Shown in pieces: positions 21,401 through 29,419 of a stretch of 64,000 nucleotides of DNA. Numbering within the stretch: position 1 is the stretch's first letter; the number at the start of each line of letters is the position of its first letter. A model generated the notes under the pieces. It ran no database searches. It saw only the letters and a program-made list of their open reading frames with translations, and had not been told where the DNA came from. The DNA is from Verrucomicrobia bacterium UBA7008 (GTDB lineage Bacteria; Verrucomicrobiota; Kiritimatiellia; RFP12; UBA1067): the NCBI GenBank assembly GCA_002449695.1, contig DJXI01000029.1, positions 33,405 through 97,404 of the forward strand. Direction: 5' to 3'. The position numbers and the translations under genes were made by a program.

Positions 21401-24400
21401 CCGCGCCTGCCGCCTGGCCGAGCGCAAAGAAAACCGGCTCCATCCTGATCGAACCGTATGCGATGTGCGTGGCGGAGATGCAGACTGGAACGAGCAGATT
21501 GGCGCATTTGCCGCGCTTTGGGACGATCGCGCCATAGTCGATCGGATACGGCCCCTTCACGCCGGCCTTGTCCTGCACATCCCCTTCGTTGCGCACAAAA
21601 CCGTCGCCGCCCACATAGCGCCTGACGTGGTGCGAATCCATCGTGTACGCGGCGAAGGCGACAGGGCGCGGCGCGACGGCCTCGCCGCGGCAGTTGCGCT
21701 CGGTCATGACATAATCGCCGATCATGCGGCGCGCTTCGCGGACATACAGCTGGGCAGGCCAGCCGCCGTTTTCCGCAAACTCGTCGCGGCACAGCCCCCA
21801 TTTCGAGACTTCGGCGCGGACGTATTCCGGGACGCGCGGATGGTTCGCGAGCGTCCACAACGCGCTGCGCTGCCATTTTTCGTGCGCGGCGGCGATTTTG
21901 GCGCGCTCGGCGTACGACGCCTCCGCCCAGCGGCGGCTGCCGCCGATGAAATCCATCGAAACGCCCGTGCGGTTGTTCGTGTCGGTTTTCCTGTTCGGCA
22001 TCGGCGAGTTGTTCCAGGGCTGGTGGCGCCAATGTTCGACCGTATCTTCCGGCATCCGTTCGATGTTGCGCAGCAGAAGCTCCATTTCGATTTCGTCGTA
22101 GCCTTCCGGCTTCTCGAACGGAATGCGGTTTTCCGGATCGTCGGTCAGGCACAGGCGGTAGCAGTACGCCTGGACGCGATCGTCGGAGGCGCCGTCAGGC
22201 CGCGCGTCGTCCTGCGGTTCGACGCCCGGCAGCAGGCCGCTCGCCGCATCGCCCGCGACCTTGTAGGCGCTTACCCCATCCAGCATCTGGTGGTGCACGG
22301 CCTTGCCGCGCTGGATACCGTTTAGCGTCTCGCCGTATTCAGAATTCGCCTCGCGGCCAATGCGGTACGAGACGCCCGAGGCCGCCATCAAATCGCCTTC
22401 GTATGTCGCGTCAATGAAGACCGACGCTCGCCAGACGCGTCCATCGAGCGTGCGCACCGCGTCGATCCGGCTGCCAGTTTTCACGATGCCGCCTTTGCCG
22501 CGATCTAGAACCGCGCCGCGCTCTATGCGCAATCCTTCGTCGCGTTCCCAATTCTCCAGGACTTTCAGCGCGGCGCTTGGTTCGAACGTCCACATCGTCT
22601 CGCCGTCCAGAGAACCGGCGGTCTGGCCGTTGGGGCGGTAATCTTCGCGCTTCTGCCGCGTCCACGCGGTCGGGTCGTCATAGTGCGTCTTGATGTCGGC
22701 GTAGAACTTCCTCGCCAGTCCCCCGAACGCGGACTTGTCGCCGATGTCGGTCTGTCCGAGCCCGCTTGTCGTCATTCCGCCGATGCGCTGGGTCGCTTCG
22801 AGGACGACGGTCCTCGCGCCGTCGCGCGTCGCCTGCACCGCCGCCGCGATACCCGCGCTGCTGCCGCCGACGACAACGACGTCGAACGGCTTGTCGGACA
22901 TTTCGAAAACGAGTTCGCCGCCGCGCACGACGTCCCAGTGGGAAATCGACGAAAGCGCTATCCTGCGGCCGTTCAGCGCGGCGGATTTCACGTATTTGTT
23001 TTCGCGGGAAAGGTTTTTCGCGGTGATCGTGAAACGAGCGTCCTTCAGCTTGACGATCGTTTTCGGGAACTGCGGCGCGCCCAGGACGTATTCGCACGAA
23101 ATCGGCTCGAACGGATAGAACCCCATCGCAGAAAATATGTACCAGGCGCTCATCTGCCCGCAATCGTCGTTGCCGCACAGCCCGTCGGGTTTCGGCTGGT
23201 AGAAGCGGTCGAATATCTCGCGCACGATTTCCGCCGTCCTTTCCGGGCGCCCCCAGAGCGTGAAGAGATACGGCACATGGTGGCCTGGCTCGTTGCCGTG
23301 CGCATATTCGCCGATCAGCCCGGTGACATCGAGGAGGCTGCCGTTGGGGGAGCGGGAGGCGTCGAAATGCTCTTCCAGTTTTGCGAGCGCGGCGGCTTTC
23401 CCGCCGAACGCGGCGGCGAGGCCGTCGGGATCCTGCTGCACGTGCCACGCATACTGGTTCGCGCTCGCTTCGCTGATGTCGCGTTCTTCGCCGTAGCCGT
23501 AGAGCGCGGAAGGATCGAACGGCTCGCGCCATGTGCCGTCCGATTTGCGTCCGCGCACGCTTTTCGTCGCCGGGTCGAAGACGTTTTTCCATGCTTCGGC
23601 GCGCCGCGAGAAGAATTCCGCCAAGTCGCCGCGCTCCAGGCTCCTGGCGAGGCGAGCCGCGCACCAATCGTCGTACGCGCCCTCGATCGTCCTGCTGACG
23701 CCTTCCTCCGGCTCCAGGTCGAACGGATACCATCCAAACTTGTCAAGCGCCTGCCAATTTTCTTTCGGCTTGCCCGGATGGTTTTCGCGGAGCGTGGCGC
23801 ATATCGCCTCCAGCACTTCCTCCGCGAAAAGCGACGTGAGGTTTTTGTTCACCGCCTCGACCAGGACCGGCACGGCGTGGTTGGCGATCATGCAGTGCGT
23901 ATCGCGCCCCATGAGCGGCCAGACGGGCAAGTAGCCGGCCGCCTTGCGGTGCGCCAACATCGAACGCGCGAAATCGTCGACCAGTTCCGGCGCGACAATC
24001 GTGTAAAGCGGATGCGCCGCGCGATACGTATCCCAGAGCGACAGCGTTGAAAAATAGCGGCGTCCCTTTTCGACGCGGGCAATCTTCCCGTCCGCGCCGC
24101 GGTAGCGTCCGTCGATGTCGGTTATGTCGTTCGGCTGCCAGAAGAGATGGTAGAGCGCGGTGTACAGATTCGTGGTGGCGGCGGCGTCTGCGCCGGGGAT
24201 TTCGATGCGCGAAAGATACTCGTTCCAGGCGGCGCGCGCGGCGGCGGCAACTTTCTCGAACGACCTGCCGCGCACTTCGGCGAGGTTGCGCCGCGCACCA
24301 TCCTCGTCCGTGGTCGAAAGCGCGACGCGCAGCGTCACCGTGCGCGTTTTGCCGAAATCGAGGGCGAAACGGCGGCCCTCGCCGACGATCTTGAACTCAG

Positions 24401-25034
24401 CATCCGTTTCGAGCGCGAAGTTCCATCGGCGTTCCGTCCAAGAGCGTGTTTGCGCCCAGCCGGAAATGGCGCGAGGGCCTTGTGACGTCCAGCCAGAATC
24501 GAGGACGTGTTCATCCATTTTTTCCCAGACAAGCCCCCACTGCATGTCGACGGCCACATGCGCCGCGACGCCTTCGGGATACGTGAAACGCCAAACCGCC
24601 GCGCGCTGCGAAACGGTCGCCTCGCAGCGAATTCCGCCACGAAGCGTCACCGCATAATACCCCGGCGAGGCGACTTCGCTCTGTTTGTCGAACGGCACGG
24701 CGGCGCGCGGCGGCACTTCATCGTCCGCGCCGGCGTAGGGGAGCAAGAGTAAGTCGCCTAGTTCCGGCACGCCGGTTCCGTTCAGGTGATCTTGCGAGAA
24801 GCCAAAGAGTTTGGTATCGCCGTTGCGGTAGCCGCTGGCGCAGTCCCAGCTTTCGGTACCGGTGTCTGGCCCGGGCTGCACCATGCCGAACGGATATGCC
24901 GCCGCGACGGTGGTATGCCCCGCACCGTCCGTGCCGATGCGCGGATCTACGAAGCGTGCGAAATCTCCGGCGGCGACGGTCGCCGCCGCCAGCACGGCCA
25001 TTGCGAAAGTTGAAAGTTGCAGCATTTTTGTCAT
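18423..25034 (-). CDS. Secreted four-module enzyme: GH92 alpha-mannosidase, FAD oxidoreductase, GH125 mannosidase, PL8 lyase
   Basis: One uninterrupted frame of 2203 residues with a single signal peptide (about 1-22). Residues 24-718 are a GH92 alpha-mannosidase (LWDTYRAAHPL at 333-343, GNEPGHHVPYL at 580-590, GNDDCGQMSAWY with its acidic general-base pair at 621-632). Residues 718-1246 are a PF12831-type FAD oxidoreductase (VVVVGGSSAGIAAA, then GLGQTDIGDK). Residues 1247-1700 are a GH125 exo-alpha-1,6-mannosidase (ITGDIPAMWLRDS at 1296-1308). Residues 1705-2203 are a PL8 polysaccharide lyase with NWWWNQIG and His1887/Tyr1896 nine residues apart, as in PL8 active sites. The ATG at 25034 was chosen because it starts the signal peptide 11 bp after the GH5 stop. 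Modules join with almost no linker. Substrate is inferred as a mannose- and uronate-bearing glycan. Confidence 0.88.
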   Translation of the reverse strand: MTKMLQLSTFAMAVLAAATVAAGDFARFVDPRIGTDGAGHTTVAAAYPFGMVQPGPDTGTESWDCASGYRNGDTKLFGFSQDHLNGTGVPELGDLLLLPYAGADDEVPPRAAVPFDKQSEVASPGYYAVTLRGGIRCEATVSQRAAVWRFTYPEGVAAHVAVDMQWGLVWEKMDEHVLDSGWTSQGPRAISGWAQTRSWTERRWNFALETDAEFKIVGEGRRFALDFGKTRTVTLRVALSTTDEDGARRNLAEVRGRSFEKVAAAARAAWNEYLSRIEIPGADAAATTNLYTALYHLFWQPNDITDIDGRYRGADGKIARVEKGRRYFSTLSLWDTYRAAHPLYTIVAPELVDDFARSMLAHRKAAGYLPVWPLMGRDTHCMIANHAVPVLVEAVNKNLTSLFAEEVLEAICATLRENHPGKPKENWQALDKFGWYPFDLEPEEGVSRTIEGAYDDWCAARLARSLERGDLAEFFSRRAEAWKNVFDPATKSVRGRKSDGTWREPFDPSALYGYGEERDISEASANQYAWHVQQDPDGLAAAFGGKAAALAKLEEHFDASRSPNGSLLDVTGLIGEYAHGNEPGHHVPYLFTLWGRPERTAEIVREIFDRFYQPKPDGLCGNDDCGQMSAWYIFSAMGFYPFEPISCEYVLGAPQFPKTIVKLKDARFTITAKNLSRENKYVKSAALNGRRIALSSISHWDVVRGGELVFEMSDKPFDVVVVGGSSAGIAAAVQATRDGARTVVLEATQRIGGMTTSGLGQTDIGDKSAFGGLARKFYADIKTHYDDPTAWTRQKREDYRPNGQTAGSLDGETMWTFEPSAALKVLENWERDEGLRIERGAVLDRGKGGIVKTGSRIDAVRTLDGRVWRASVFIDATYEGDLMAASGVSYRIGREANSEYGETLNGIQRGKAVHHQMLDGVSAYKVAGDAASGLLPGVEPQDDARPDGASDDRVQAYCYRLCLTDDPENRIPFEKPEGYDEIEMELLLRNIERMPEDTVEHWRHQPWNNSPMPNRKTDTNNRTGVSMDFIGGSRRWAEASYAERAKIAAAHEKWQRSALWTLANHPRVPEYVRAEVSKWGLCRDEFAENGGWPAQLYVREARRMIGDYVMTERNCRGEAVAPRPVAFAAYTMDSHHVRRYVGGDGFVRNEGDVQDKAGVKGPYPIDYGAIVPKRGKCANLLVPVCISATHIAYGSIRMEPVFFALGQAAGAAAVLAAEAGAAVQDVDFAALRERLDEPSGGVLGVAKNDAKRFAECAAARIGDRRLAKMFVSSYLDTIERTVRYRRKNGKDDSFVITGDIPAMWLRDSCAQVWPYLPLAKESAPMRRILRGVLNRAFDCIRLDPYANAFLDDGETGPAWANDMTEMKRGLHERKWELDSLCYPLRLAHGYWKATGDASAFGEDYAECVRTVLSTMRAEQRKSRYSFKRRTWTPYGTLAGGMLAPFKPNGMVASAFRASDDACILPFNVPANIFASDVLAKTATVLRETNGDAALAAECEKLSAEIARAVADSAIFEHPQFGKVYAYEIDGYGGRIFMDDANVPSLLSLPYLCDASAFDADVCAATRRLALSDANPWFFRGGAGEGVGSPHTGRDRIWPLAVAMRALTSTNREEVARCIVQLRETSGGTGAMHESHRSSDPSDFTRSWFAWADGVFADAVLRALDMDVDFNLDAVEGVHANAARVLRETCAKPAHGSVPGIDAPSGDSTVAMVRESLASPVEATAARLAATLRGDGTWEDVPYGSSSASSWGAAEHARRLVALARGVHTPELVEAFGRALRHWAAKGYRNKNWWWNQIGVPLELGRAGILMGDDITDEEKRLIVSLMHESEIGLTGQNRIWMAECVLMRSLLEGNMQGVKAAREAILGEIHVSGTEEGIQSDWSFHQHGNQAQFGNYGLSYILTVPRLAAFFDGTELEFPAQKRELLANLVRRGFAPTVWKGAMDVAAIGRQLNKGAARIKGAGVLVAAQRLGVDADNVPTGLHWFASSAYGVYRAQGWMASVKCETSKIRGTERVNEDNLLGAHFADGALFSYVTGDEYRDIFPLWNWRHVPGTTSYDVATVDWDSRNRADECEADGDTVRFRLNRAGLQATTEWRFSPEGIDVAVSGVTSTNGLRVVTTVEQSIAQSNASWRREGKGIVAVNGAIRYELPANAVVRIEERTGDWRSHMGASASDVARGRVFEITIPHGVRPRNGKCAWRVRF
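25007..25020. repeat. Short 7-bp repeat in the signal-peptide region of the four-module enzyme
   Basis: AAGTTGA and AAGTTGC are adjacent, and the next bases (AGC) start a third partial unit. They encode part of the signal peptide core on the other strand. Two units alone would be weak, but the class recurs elsewhere in the window. Confidence 0.45.
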
Positions 25035-25045
25035 TACTGCTCTCG

Positions 25046-27112
25046 TCAGCGCATTTTCTTCATCTCGAATTTTTCGCCGGCAAGGGCGCGGCGCGCGAAC
25101 TCGCCCCAGTACGGGGTTGGATCGTAGTCCCAGCTCTTGATCATGCACGGCCCCGCCTTCGGATGAAAGCACCAGCCGGTCCAGTTAATGCGATGCTTCT
25201 GGATGAAGCCGAGCATGTCCGGCGCGAAGGTGTATGGGTTTTCTTTCTGCTCGAGCGGGATGAACGTCATTTCTTCGCGCGGGGCGGCGCCGACTTCGCC
25301 GAGGAAAATCGGGTGCTTGGCGGCGACGGGAAGGAGGCGGCCCCAGCCTTTGTGCCAGTGGTACGTGTGCCAGGCGTACATGACGCCGTTGCCGTCGGGG
25401 TCGGAGAGGCGGTAGCTTTCCTTCTCGCCCTTCTCGATCGCCTCGCTCTCAATTCCGGTGAGATCGTTCGCCCAGTGGAGCCCTCCCGCGATCACGACAT
25501 TCTTCGCGCCGGTCGAGCGAACGGCGTCCACGAGAGCCTGCATTCCGACGGACTCGAAGCCCTGGTTTTTCTTCTTTTCCTCGGCGGTGAGGAAGGCAGA
25601 TTCGTCGACCTTACCGGCCTGCCCCACCCAGCCGCCGTCGCGCCATACCTTCCAGCTGATTTCATGCGGCTCGTTGAAGAGGTCGAAAATGACCGCAGGA
25701 TGGTTGGCGTATCGCTTCGCGGCGTCCTTCCAGAACGCGACATGCTCGGCCTTCGGCGCACGGAAACGGTGCAGGTCGAGCGCGATGTACGCACCCCTGT
25801 TCGCGGCGAGCGTGACGATCTTGTCCACCGCCGCGCGGTATGCGACGCCGCCGTCGGACTGGTAGGGGCTCTTGCCGAACCAGAACGTTTCGTTGACGGG
25901 AAGGCGCACGCAATTCGACTTCCAATCGTCTATGGCGACGACGACGGACTTCACGATCTGGTCGGTGTTCGGGATGGACTCCATGCCGCCCGCGTTGACG
26001 CCTTGCAGCCACACTTCGCGCCCCGCCGCATCGCGCAGGCGGTTCCCTGCCACGCGCAGTTCGGATGGCCATTTCGCCTTGTCGGGCTTTTCGTCCGGGA
26101 CTTGCCGCGCGGCGATCTGGCGCTGCTCTTTTTCCTTGGCCGCGATAAGTGGCTGCGGGTCTGTCGGCTCGAGCCGCACGTCGGAGACATCCATTTCGCC
26201 GGATTGCACCTGGAAAAGCGCGAACATGACGACGAGCTTCACCGCGCTCTGCGGCACGAGGAACGAATTTTCGCGCTCCTGCCAGCCATCCGTCGCTTTC
26301 TGCACATAGGTGGGGCGAGGCTCGGGCTTGACCTCGCGCCCCTCGGCGTCCTTGAACTTCAACAGCACGCGCGCGTCGAACCACGGCTTCTCGCCAATTT
26401 TCAGTTTGGCGACGTTCCACTTCCAGGAAAGTTTCAGCGCGTCCACACCCTCGGGAAGACCGTATTCCCTGTAGTCGTTGACCATTTTGCCCGGCGTGGC
26501 CTGGACGAGATGCGCGTAAAGCTGCCCGTCTTTCTTCGCGGGGATGAGAGTGCCGTATTTTTCTAGCTGGTATTTCGCCTTGGCGCGCGTCTTGACGGCG
26601 TTTTCCGTCTTGCGTTTTTCGTGCGCTTCGCGCTTTGCCTTGTCCTCCGGGTCTTCGACAAACGTCTCCTGCGCCTCGACGGAAAGATTGCGCACGGAGA
26701 ACGCGCCGGACTTCACGTTGAACAGGCACGGCATGAGCGCAATGCCCGCCGCGCCTTCCGGCACCTTGATCGACTTGCGGAACGCCTTCCACTCGCCGCC
26801 CTTCCCATGCCAGCCGCCGATCGCGGGGCCGCCCTTCACCTTCTTGCATTTCGAGTCGATGAAGTCGGTCATGATCCGCGCGTCGAACCAGTTCTTGTCG
26901 CCGCGCACCACATCGTCCCACTTCGCCTCGCCGCTCACGACAACGCCGCCCGTGCCCTTCGGCAGGAATACCGGCGTGTAGACGAGGCTCATCTGGCCTG
27001 AACCCTTGAAAGGCACTTCCAGGTCGCGCTTGCCTTCAGGAACGAGATTCCCCGCAAACGCCGTGCCCGCAAGCACGGACAGGGCAGCCATTGTGAAAAT
27101 CCTATTCTTCAT
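25046..27112 (-). CDS. Secreted GH5 endoglucanase-like enzyme with two N-terminal binding modules
   Basis: The 688-residue protein has a signal peptide (1-20), two related beta-rich modules (about 21-150 and 183-316) and a GH5 barrel (about 350-670). The modules share the pattern of an aromatic block KNWFDAR or KPWFDAR, then a WKAF or WQER strand, and look like family 4/9-type carbohydrate-binding domains. A lysine/alanine-rich linker (about 155-182) joins them. Catalytic residues are acid/base Glu481 in DLFNEPHE and nucleophile Glu606 in FLGEVGA. Cellulase, mannanase and xanthan-backbone specificities all occur in GH5, so the substrate is open. A GGGGAG ribosome binding site lies before the ATG, and the next gene begins 11 bp after its stop. 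Confidence 0.88.
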   Translation of the reverse strand: MKNRIFTMAALSVLAGTAFAGNLVPEGKRDLEVPFKGSGQMSLVYTPVFLPKGTGGVVVSGEAKWDDVVRGDKNWFDARIMTDFIDSKCKKVKGGPAIGGWHGKGGEWKAFRKSIKVPEGAAGIALMPCLFNVKSGAFSVRNLSVEAQETFVEDPEDKAKREAHEKRKTENAVKTRAKAKYQLEKYGTLIPAKKDGQLYAHLVQATPGKMVNDYREYGLPEGVDALKLSWKWNVAKLKIGEKPWFDARVLLKFKDAEGREVKPEPRPTYVQKATDGWQERENSFLVPQSAVKLVVMFALFQVQSGEMDVSDVRLEPTDPQPLIAAKEKEQRQIAARQVPDEKPDKAKWPSELRVAGNRLRDAAGREVWLQGVNAGGMESIPNTDQIVKSVVVAIDDWKSNCVRLPVNETFWFGKSPYQSDGGVAYRAAVDKIVTLAANRGAYIALDLHRFRAPKAEHVAFWKDAAKRYANHPAVIFDLFNEPHEISWKVWRDGGWVGQAGKVDESAFLTAEEKKKNQGFESVGMQALVDAVRSTGAKNVVIAGGLHWANDLTGIESEAIEKGEKESYRLSDPDGNGVMYAWHTYHWHKGWGRLLPVAAKHPIFLGEVGAAPREEMTFIPLEQKENPYTFAPDMLGFIQKHRINWTGWCFHPKAGPCMIKSWDYDPTPYWGEFARRALAGEKFEMKKMR

Positions 27113-27118
27113 TTTTTG

Positions 27119-29356
27119 TCACTCCCCTGAAGCGTTGTTCGACGCGATTGATATGTAAAAACCTTTTGTCTTCGGCATCGCCCAAAGTTCCGTGCCATCC
27201 TCGCGCAATTCGAGCGCGTGGACGTTCTCGCCTTTGGTGAAATGCGATATATCCATCGCCGCCGTCGTCGTCACCACCTTCACGGCCTCCTCCGCGTCGT
27301 CGGGGACGTTTACGACAAGCTGCGCACCGTTCGCGACGCTGACCGACTTCGCGGAAATCGTCCCTTCCAAGAGAAGCGTACCGCCGTTCACCTCGAAATC
27401 GCCGCCAATCGTCACAGGCCCTCCAAGCCGCTGCGTGCCCGCGCCAATCTTCGTGAAGTTGAAGTTGCCCTTCGAATTTTTGATTGCCCCGCCAAAGTCG
27501 CCGGCGGCGTCATTGTCGCCGACCAAGACGGTTGCCGTGCCAGTATACGATTTGTCAAGAACACCGTTGCCGAAAAGCCCGTTCATTGTACCGCCGTTCA
27601 GCAAGAATTTGCCGTTGGCGTAGACGTTGCCCTTGCGCGCGCCGCTGGGCAGGAACGACGGCGTGTCGATGGACGCTAGACCGTTGATGTAGAGATCGCC
27701 GGTGAACGTGCCGGTCGACTTCACGAAGAGAGGGGCGTTGCCGGAGCTGTATGCAAGAACATTGTCGGCAAAGACGATGTCGCGCCCGGCGATATCGCCT
27801 TTCAGCGTCGCGGACTTGTTCGCGCATTGCGTTATGTAGGCCGTCGTTTCGCCAAAATCGAAATTACCCTCGAGTGTCACGGTTTGCCAGACGGAAAGAT
27901 CGAGCACGCCGGACGAAATCGCCATCGTCCCGCCAGATACGGTGACTGTCGCCGCATTCTGCGAAAGCATCGAAAACGAATTGACTGTGCAGCCGCCAGC
28001 GATTTCTACGGCCCCCGCCGCCGTGACGCGGAGATTCGCACCCTCTGTAGGCTCGTAGGGCGATTCAGTCGCCGAGGAAACCGTCTCGTATTCCGTCTCA
28101 GGGTCGAGGAATCGGAAGCCGTTGTCGCCATATGTAACGAGCTGGGTAAAGACAGCGTCCTTGGCATCTGACGCGATCGCGCCGCGCGCCCAGGGGACAA
28201 CAGGGACGTATGCCGTGCCCTCGGCACCAGTTCCGACAGTGTTCACGCCGTAGGAACATGTAATATTCACCGCGCCGGCCGTGCCAATCGCCTTTCCTCC
28301 GAGCAGGCCTTCCGCCGCGTGGATGTCGAGGACCGCATTGCTCTCGCGGAAAAACTCGTGGATGTCCAGATGGGCGTTTGCGTAACCTGCACCGCCCTTG
28401 ACGACAATGCGATCGAGTCCGCCCTTGTCTGCACCTGGCGCAATCGTGAACGTCTCCGCGTGATCCGTCAGCGCTCCACTGGCCAGTGCCGTCAGCGTAA
28501 AGGACTCGCTCTCAAGACGGACGTCGCCGAGATCGTTTTCCGTAGGCCCAAGCACGGGCGTATCGCCGCCGCTGCCGCCGGACGCCGTTGTCTTGGTCTG
28601 CGCGAAGAACCACTTGAGGACATCACTGTTCCTGTAGGTGCGCGACCAGACGTCATGCGGCGCGTCGGGATATTCCCAGTAGTGCGCGTCGGCTCCTGCG
28701 TTCCACAATGCGCTCATCATGCTGCGGCTGCGGAACACGGGGACAGAACCGTCCTTGCTCCCGTGAAACGCCCATATAGCGACGCCAGTCAGATTCGGCG
28801 CCTGCGCGACATCCGCTCCGCCACAGATCGGAATCGCAGCGGCGAAGACTTCGGGGCGACGCGAAATGGCATCCCATGTGCCATAGCCGCCCATCGAGAG
28901 GCCCGTCGCGTAAACGCGGTTTGTATCGACCGCCGGATCTTCAAGAAACGTATCCAGCAGCTCAAGCGCCAGTCCCATCGACTCCGACGGCTCGGGCAAC
29001 ATCGTGTGGGCGAGGGAATTCCAGTCGACGTCGACCCAGAGCTTGCCGGACGGCACCTGCCCCGCGACGACCTTGAAACCTTGCTCATTGGAGTCAAGCC
29101 ACGTAACGATGTCCGGCAGGTTGCCCAATTGCGCCGTGTTGTCGTCGCCGCGCTGTCCCGCGCCGTGGAAGAAGAACAGCAACGGAACCTTCGATCCATT
29201 GGACGGCGTCTTCTCCACCAATCGGTATTTCAGCACCTTGCCGTTGGTGCCCGTGAACTCAAGCGCCTGAGCGCGAGACTTCAGCGACTCTAGGGTCTCT
29301 CCGTTTGCGCAGACTACAGCTAGCGCTACGGACAGAAGGAATCCTGTCTTTTTCAT
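27119..29356 (-). CDS. Secreted esterase fused to autotransporter-strand beta-helix
   Basis: The 745-residue protein has a signal peptide (about 1-19) and an alpha/beta-hydrolase domain (about 35-255) of the CE1/feruloyl-esterase or PHB-depolymerase type. The catalytic triad is Ser154 in GLSMGGYG, Asp202 in HGSKDGSVPV and His234 in APHDVW. A glycine/serine linker (about 256-267) leads to a repetitive beta-strand region. This region contains the autotransporter-associated repeat KIGAGTQRLGGPVTIGGDF and ends in a tail (TELWAMPKTKGFYISI) shared with the neighbouring surface protein. No outer-membrane barrel is present. It may de-esterify (deacetylate or deferuloylate) a polysaccharide while attached to the cell surface. 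A CAGGAG ribosome binding site precedes the ATG. Confidence 0.82.
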   Translation of the reverse strand: MKKTGFLLSVALAVVCANGETLESLKSRAQALEFTGTNGKVLKYRLVEKTPSNGSKVPLLFFFHGAGQRGDDNTAQLGNLPDIVTWLDSNEQGFKVVAGQVPSGKLWVDVDWNSLAHTMLPEPSESMGLALELLDTFLEDPAVDTNRVYATGLSMGGYGTWDAISRRPEVFAAAIPICGGADVAQAPNLTGVAIWAFHGSKDGSVPVFRSRSMMSALWNAGADAHYWEYPDAPHDVWSRTYRNSDVLKWFFAQTKTTASGGSGGDTPVLGPTENDLGDVRLESESFTLTALASGALTDHAETFTIAPGADKGGLDRIVVKGGAGYANAHLDIHEFFRESNAVLDIHAAEGLLGGKAIGTAGAVNITCSYGVNTVGTGAEGTAYVPVVPWARGAIASDAKDAVFTQLVTYGDNGFRFLDPETEYETVSSATESPYEPTEGANLRVTAAGAVEIAGGCTVNSFSMLSQNAATVTVSGGTMAISSGVLDLSVWQTVTLEGNFDFGETTAYITQCANKSATLKGDIAGRDIVFADNVLAYSSGNAPLFVKSTGTFTGDLYINGLASIDTPSFLPSGARKGNVYANGKFLLNGGTMNGLFGNGVLDKSYTGTATVLVGDNDAAGDFGGAIKNSKGNFNFTKIGAGTQRLGGPVTIGGDFEVNGGTLLLEGTISAKSVSVANGAQLVVNVPDDAEEAVKVVTTTAAMDISHFTKGENVHALELREDGTELWAMPKTKGFYISIASNNASGE

Positions 29357-29382
29357 TGTTAACTCCTGGGAATTTCGTGCAG

Positions 29383-29415
29383 AATGATAAAGTAGGTCAG
29401 ACCTGTTTTATCATT
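29383..29415. other. Stem-loop between the two beta-helix genes
   Basis: AATGATAAA and TTTATCATT form a 9-bp stem, and AGGT/ACCT pair inside it. No T tract follows on the minus strand. It could be an attenuator or processing site between the surface-protein and esterase genes. Confidence 0.45.
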
Positions 29416-29419
29416 TTCG

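Noticed and set aside
18423-25034. Splitting the long enzyme gene into four separate genes
   Set aside because: No stop codon, signal peptide or ribosome binding site is visible at the module junctions; kept as one gene, with frame error noted as the main alternative.
29383-29415. Intrinsic terminator between the two beta-helix genes
   Set aside because: The stem is good but no T tract follows on the transcribed strand, so it is listed as a stem-loop only.
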